In this document: positions 45,338 to 48,784 of the stretch, one piece after another | Layout: the number at the start of each line of letters is the position of its first letter | How positions within the stretch are numbered: the first letter of the stretch is position 1 | NCBI RefSeq assembly: GCF_900116005.1 | Contig: NZ_FOYI01000017.1 | Coordinates: 1 to 48,784, forward strand | Direction of reading: 5' to 3' | Length of the DNA: 48,784 nucleotides | Origin: Poseidonocella sedimentorum | GTDB taxonomy: Bacteria > Pseudomonadota > Alphaproteobacteria > Rhodobacterales > Rhodobacteraceae | The notes under the pieces: generated by a model | Seen by the model: only the letters and a program-made list of their open reading frames with translations | What the model was told of the DNA's origin: nothing | Database searches by the model: none | Position numbers and translations under genes: made by a program

Positions 45338-45350
45338 AGATATCGAGCAG

Positions 45351-45379
45351 ACGTTAGATCGGCGAAGTCGCGACGTCAA
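45351..45379 (-). promoter_or_regulatory. predicted promoter of the thiamine operon
   Basis: On the minus strand TTGACG (45379-45374) and TAACGT (45356-45351) are 17 bp apart. The predicted start falls within about 10 nt of the riboswitch 5' end, which is what the leader requires. The -10 match is only moderate. Confidence 0.5.
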
Positions 45380-45519
45380 ACGGTTATGCGGGCCACCCCC
45401 GGCGCGTGCGCATCGGCTGTGGAGCGGGGCGCCGCAAGAGCGCCGTTTCCGCCCTGCGCCCCAGAGCGCCGAGCGGTGGCGAAGGGCTTTGGCGCTGCGT
45501 GGTTGAGACCGGGGCGGAG
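45380..45519. other. short non-coding stretch between the thi promoter and the flavoprotein gene
   Basis: I see no gene here. A GGCGC/GCGCC mini-hairpin near 45426-45445 has no T-run and is not a convincing terminator for the flavoprotein gene that ends at 45520. Confidence 0.5.
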
Positions 45520-47175
45520 CTACCCGATTGCGTCGCTGCGCCCTGCCGCGCGGCCCGAGAAGATGCACCCGCCCAGAAACGAGCCTTCAAGTGCGTTGTA
45601 GCCGTGAAAGCCGCCGCCGCCAAAGCCCGCAACCTCGCCCGCGGCAAAGAGCCCGGGGACACAGGCGCCATCAGCGCCCACCATCTGGCTATCGAGATTG
45701 GTTTGCAGACCGCCAAGCGTCTTGCGCGTGATCAGGTGCAGCCGCACCGCAATCAGTGGGCCGTTCGCGGGATCGAGGATCTTGTGCGGTTTCGCCGTGC
45801 GGACCAGTTTGTCACCGCGATACTGGCGCGCGGCGTGAATCGCCGACACCTGAACATCCTTGCTGAACGGGTTGTCGATCTGCGCGTCGCGCGCGGCGAT
45901 CTGGCGGCGCAGGGACACGCCGTCGATCAGAGGCGCGCCCGTCAGGGCATTCATCCGCAGGACCAGATCGTCAAGCGTATCGGCCACGATGAAATCCGCC
46001 CCGTGGGTCTTGAACGCCTCCACCGGATCGGTGGCGCGCGTGCCGGAGAGGATCCGCTGCCTGATGACCTCGCTCCATTTGCCGGAGGTAAAGTCCGGGT
46101 TCTGTTCCGACCCCGACAGCGCGAATTCCTTCTTGATCGTCTTTTGCGTCAACACGAACCAACTGTAGTCATGGCCGCTGTCCAGAATGGCCTTGAACGT
46201 GCCGTTGGTGTCGAAGCCGGGCAGGGCGGGCGGCGCAAAACGCTGCCCCGTCGCATCGAACCACATCGAGGACGGGCCGGGCAGGATACGGATCCCATGG
46301 CGCGGCCAGATCGGATCCCAGTTCTGGACCCCTTCGGTGTAGAACCAGAGCCGGTCCTTGTTGATGATATGGCCGCCGGCCGTCTCGGCGATGCCGAGCA
46401 TCCGTCCGTCAACATGCGCGGGCACCCCGGACAGCATGTTGCGCGGCATCGGGCCAAGGCGGTCGGTCGGCCAGACGCGTTCGATCAGCTCGAAATTGCC
46501 ACCGATCCCGCCCGACGCCACGATGATAGACGACGCGCCGTAGCGGAAATCACCGGTGACCTCTCGGGTTGTCGGCGCGCCCCGGAGCGCGGAATCCTCG
46601 GCAAGACCCTTACCCGAAATGCCCACCGCGGCGCCGTTTTGCATCTCGATCCGGTCGACGCGGTGGCGGTGCTTGAAGGTGAGCAGACCCGCCTCGGCAT
46701 GGGCGCGGCAACGGCGGATGAAGTGCTCCAGCACGCCCGGCCCGGTCCCCCAGGTGATGTGAAACCTCGGCACCGAATTGCCGTGCCCGTCGGCAAAGCC
46801 CCCGCCGCGTTCGGCCCAGCCGACGACCGGAAACCAGCGCAGCCCCATGGCATGAAGCCAGGGCCGCATCTCGCCGGCGGCGAAATCGAGATAGGCTTCG
46901 GCCCATTTGCGCGGATAGGCATCTTCGGGGCGATCGAACTGCGCCGATCCCATCCAGTCATTCAGGGCGAGCGCGTGGCTGTCCTTGATCCCCATCCGGC
47001 GCTGTTCGGGGGTGTCGACCATGAACAGACCGCCCAGCGACCAGAACGCCTGACCGCCCAGGCTCTGGGGCCCTTCCTGGTCGACAATCAGAACCGATTT
47101 GCCCCGATCCCCCAGTTCCGCCGCCGCCACGAGGCCGGCAAGACCCGCCCCCACGATGATCACGTCAGATTGCAT
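45520..47175 (-). CDS. FAD-binding dehydrogenase (fumarate reductase/3-ketosteroid dehydrogenase-like)
   Basis: A 551-aa flavoprotein. The N-terminal Rossmann motif VIIVGAGLAGLVAAAELGDRG binds FAD. GGQAFWSLGGLFMVDTPEQRRMGI is diagnostic of a widespread FAD-dehydrogenase subfamily annotated as KstD-like. Further: ASSIIVASGGIGGNFELIERVWP, and the C-terminal GLFAAGEVAGFGGGGFHGYNA, which closes the FAD domain. There is no signal peptide. It starts 2 bp after the BASS-transporter stop, forming a two-gene operon. The substrate is unknown; sterol-like or other organic acids are possibilities raised by the transporter neighbour. Confidence 0.85.
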   Translation of the reverse strand: MQSDVIIVGAGLAGLVAAAELGDRGKSVLIVDQEGPQSLGGQAFWSLGGLFMVDTPEQRRMGIKDSHALALNDWMGSAQFDRPEDAYPRKWAEAYLDFAAGEMRPWLHAMGLRWFPVVGWAERGGGFADGHGNSVPRFHITWGTGPGVLEHFIRRCRAHAEAGLLTFKHRHRVDRIEMQNGAAVGISGKGLAEDSALRGAPTTREVTGDFRYGASSIIVASGGIGGNFELIERVWPTDRLGPMPRNMLSGVPAHVDGRMLGIAETAGGHIINKDRLWFYTEGVQNWDPIWPRHGIRILPGPSSMWFDATGQRFAPPALPGFDTNGTFKAILDSGHDYSWFVLTQKTIKKEFALSGSEQNPDFTSGKWSEVIRQRILSGTRATDPVEAFKTHGADFIVADTLDDLVLRMNALTGAPLIDGVSLRRQIAARDAQIDNPFSKDVQVSAIHAARQYRGDKLVRTAKPHKILDPANGPLIAVRLHLITRKTLGGLQTNLDSQMVGADGACVPGLFAAGEVAGFGGGGFHGYNALEGSFLGGCIFSGRAAGRSDAIG

Positions 47176-47176
47176 G

Positions 47177-48034
47177 TCAGCGACTCCGGAGCCAGAGAAC
47201 GAAAGGAATGGCGGTCACATACATGATGACGCCGTACAGGGCAGAGGGCAGGCCGATCGTCGGGATGCCCCCGGCCACACCCGCGATCAGCGGCGCCAGT
47301 GTGATGCCCAGCGTGCCGTTCTGGATGCCGACCTCGATCGAGATGGTCTTCTGTTCCGGCCAGGACATGCCAGTCGCGGCGCCGATGAGAAGCCCTGCGA
47401 GCATGGTCACGATATTGAGCAGCGCCAAGGCCGGACCCAGCGACGCGATGTTGGAGAGCAGCAGATCCCAGTTCGAGACGATGGCGGCCAGGATGATGAG
47501 AACGAACAGAAGGCTCGCGAGCGCGACCAATCGCGGCTCGATCCTGTTGGCAAACCCCGGCGCGATGTGCCGGATCGCCATCCCGACCGATACCGGCAAT
47601 GCCGTCAACAGGAACATCGCGATGGCCAGCGACACGACCGAGACAGCGGGCGCATCTTCGCCCATGAAATGAACGACCGACCAGCCGACCAGAAATGGCA
47701 CGGTGACAATCGAAAGAAGAGAGATCAACGCGGTCAGCGACACGGACAGAGCAACATCGCCGCGCGCCAGCCGGGTGACGACATTGGATGTCACGCCGCC
47801 CGGGCAGAACGCCAGCAACATGATCCCCGCGGCGATCGCGCCGCTCAACCCGAACGCAAGGACGATGACGTAGGCCACAACCGGCAGCAAGAACAGCTGG
47901 CAGATCGCGCCGATGGCGAAGACCCATCCCCGCTCGGCAACCCGCCGAAAATCGGCCGGCGTCAGCCCGATGCCAAGGCTCAGCATGATCACCGCAAGTG
48001 ACAGGGGCAGCACTATATTTACCAGAATATCCAA
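47177..48034 (-). CDS. bile acid:sodium symporter (BASS) family transporter
   Basis: A 285-aa membrane protein with nine to ten helices. Seen: ILVNIVLPLSLAVIMLSLGI, FLLPVVAYVIVLAFGLSG, the BASS motif LLAFCPGGVTSNVVTRLARGD (cut at about 20), and SIEVGIQNGTLGITLAPLI, whose Glu/Gln pair is part of the sodium sites. I choose the TTG at 48034 because AGGGAGGGAG lies nine bases before it, whereas the ATG at 48070 would place that strong RBS inside the coding region. It is coupled to the flavoprotein gene. It probably imports an organic anion with sodium; bile acids need not be the substrate. Confidence 0.85.
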   Translation of the reverse strand: MDILVNIVLPLSLAVIMLSLGIGLTPADFRRVAERGWVFAIGAICQLFLLPVVAYVIVLAFGLSGAIAAGIMLLAFCPGGVTSNVVTRLARGDVALSVSLTALISLLSIVTVPFLVGWSVVHFMGEDAPAVSVVSLAIAMFLLTALPVSVGMAIRHIAPGFANRIEPRLVALASLLFVLIILAAIVSNWDLLLSNIASLGPALALLNIVTMLAGLLIGAATGMSWPEQKTISIEVGIQNGTLGITLAPLIAGVAGGIPTIGLPSALYGVIMYVTAIPFVLWLRSR

Positions 48035-48278
48035 CGCCGCTCTCCCTCCCTGCCGCGTGGCGCATCCCATTGGAGGTCAGCCATCAAGTCAAGGCGCGAC
48101 ATTGCCCGAGATCTCGATAAATTCTTGCGGCCGTCTTGCCATTTCAGGATGGCATTCCTCTTCAATTCGGACCAGTGATCGCTGATCACCTTTCGAGGAC
48201 AACCGCGCGTTCGGGGAAATTCACTCTTGGCGCTCTGACGCCGCCTGCGAGCTTGTGGGGGCCGCTTGCAGCGATGAT
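48035..48278. other. upstream region of the BASS operon with two inverted repeats
   Basis: No gene seen. TGCCAT-N6-ATGGCA (48137-48154) and GTGATC-N3-GATCAC (48175-48189) are perfect inverted repeats, the second in the style of a regulator operator. The expected divergent regulator gene is missing and the IS3 element begins instead. Confidence 0.55.
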
Positions 48279-48359
48279 TGAGCCACCCCCCGAAAATCGG
48301 GCAGTGACGGAAGCTACAATCTGACGTCTGCTGGTCTCCAAGCACGAGGAGATCAGAAC

Positions 48360-48665
48360 ATGTCGAAACGCAGGAACCATGATGCGGGCTTCAAGGCTCG
48401 CGTGGCGCTGGACGCCGTGAAGGGCGAGCGCACTGTGTCGGAACTGGCCGCAGAATTTGGCGTGCATCCGACGATGATCCACCAATGGAAGAAGGCGTTG
48501 CTTGAGGGGGCTTGGGACATCTTCGAGCGTGGCAGCAAGAAGAAGGCCGAGCTCGACGAGGAGACAGTGCGATCGCTGCACGCCAAGATCGGAGAGCTGG
48601 CCGTCGCCAACGATTTTTTGTCACGAAAGCTCAAGCCCTGGACCGGCAAGCGAGGCGCGGGATGA
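48360..48665 (+). CDS. IS3-family transposase OrfA
   Basis: A 101-aa DNA-binding part of the two-frame transposase. The N-terminal helix-turn-helix has [20 protein letters not shown] and [19 protein letters not shown]-terminal leucine-zipper-type helix follows ([20 protein letters not shown]), and the end is [12 protein letters not shown], a familiar tail in this group. Its stop overlaps the orfB ATG (ATGA). Confidence 0.93.
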   Translation: MSKRRNHDAGFKARVALDAVKGERTVSELAAEFGVHPTMIHQWKKALLEGAWDIFERGSKKKAELDEETVRSLHAKIGELAVANDFLSRKLKPWTGKRGAG

Positions 48666-48784
48666 TCGAACGCCACCACCCCACGCTGTCGATAGGGGTG
48701 CAATGCCGCCTGCTGTCGATCTCGCGGTCGTCGTTCTACTACGCGCCGCAGGGCGAGACCGAGATGAACCTCGCCCTGATGCGG
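48662..48784 (+). CDS. IS3-family transposase OrfB, N-terminal part (cut by window edge)
   Basis: There are 41 open codons from the ATG at 48662 to the window end. The product starts [18 protein letters not shown] and continues [19 protein letters not shown]. The SRSSFYY segment is typical of the start of IS3 OrfB, which carries the rve integrase domain further on. It lies in the -1 frame relative to orfA. Confidence 0.92.
   Translation, partial: MIERHHPTLSIGVQCRLLSISRSSFYYAPQGETEMNLALMR

Larger units (their letters stand above)
48279..48784 (+). mobile_element. IS3-family insertion sequence, left part (cut by window edge)
   Basis: The region holds orfA and the start of orfB in the usual overlapping -1 arrangement. 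TGAGCCACCCCCC at 48279 begins with TG, as IS3 ends do, and is the probable left terminus. This is unproven because the right end is off-window. Confidence 0.65.

Noticed and set aside
45426-45445. GGCGC/GCGCC mini-hairpin as terminator for the flavoprotein gene
   Set aside because: Only 5 bp of stem and no T-run on either strand.
45406-47226. A 606-codon open frame on the plus strand
   Set aside because: It lies opposite the FAD dehydrogenase, whose motifs are intact; the antisense product is low-complexity.

Overview
The window is chromosomal DNA of a GC-rich alphaproteobacterium, most likely a Rhodobacterales (roseobacter-type) species. Four things point there. The gene order is iscR, IscS-like desulfurase, sufB, ybjQ-like, sufC, sufD, membrane proteins, sufS. 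The IscR has a single cysteine. There is an exported protein ending in a VPLPA-type C-terminal sorting signal. The thiamine operon has a form common in that group. No species can be named from sequence reading alone.

Layout. (1) 1-1341: the edge of a decayed integrated element. It holds the start of an IS256-type transposase, a truncated integrase-like gene and a tRNA-Asn that probably served as attachment site. (2) 1406-10979: ordinary housekeeping and accessory genes: MBL-fold hydrolase, orphan EnvZ-like histidine kinase, MFS transporter, precorrin-6A reductase, AlkA-like glycosylase, carboxylesterase, HNH nuclease, YitT-family protein, isocitrate dehydrogenase and the VPLPA-tailed choice-of-anchor A protein. 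(3) 11154-19854: an alpha/beta hydrolase diverging from an iron-sulfur assembly (isc-suf) operon. A promoter overlapped by a perfect TTAGAA-N3-TTCTAA palindrome sits in front of iscR. A near copy of the palindrome lies inside the desulfurase gene upstream of sufB.

(4) 19863-37214: a pectin/galacturonate island in two minus-strand operons, each facing its own regulator. The first runs GH4 alpha-galacturonidase (CHEV motif), two sugar ABC permeases, ATPase, binding protein, GH28 polygalacturonase, GH105-like unsaturated galacturonyl hydrolase and pectinesterase, divergent from an AraC regulator. The second runs uxaC, kduI, kduD, a tagaturonate/fructuronate reductase and uxaA, divergent from a GntR regulator. 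Both divergent spacers carry the 11-mer TAATATGCTAG, suggesting one regulon. None of the pectin enzymes has a visible signal peptide, so the system looks built to import oligogalacturonides and finish them in the cytoplasm. Saturated ends give galacturonate (Uxa route) and unsaturated ends give DKI (Kdu route); both meet at 2-keto-3-deoxygluconate. No pectate lyase, KDG kinase or KDPG aldolase is in the window.

(5) 37232-45379: a TPP-riboswitch-controlled thiamine operon. In transcription order it reads thiD, thiO, thiS, thiG, thiE, thiF-rhodanese, a thiY-like binding protein, a TenA with catalytic Cys, an ABC ATPase, a second TenA without that Cys, and an ABC permease. The thiazole branch is present, while the pyrimidine side is salvage only (no thiC here). 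(6) 45520-48784: a BASS-family transporter plus a ketosteroid-dehydrogenase-like flavoprotein, then the left part of an IS3-family element cut by the window end.
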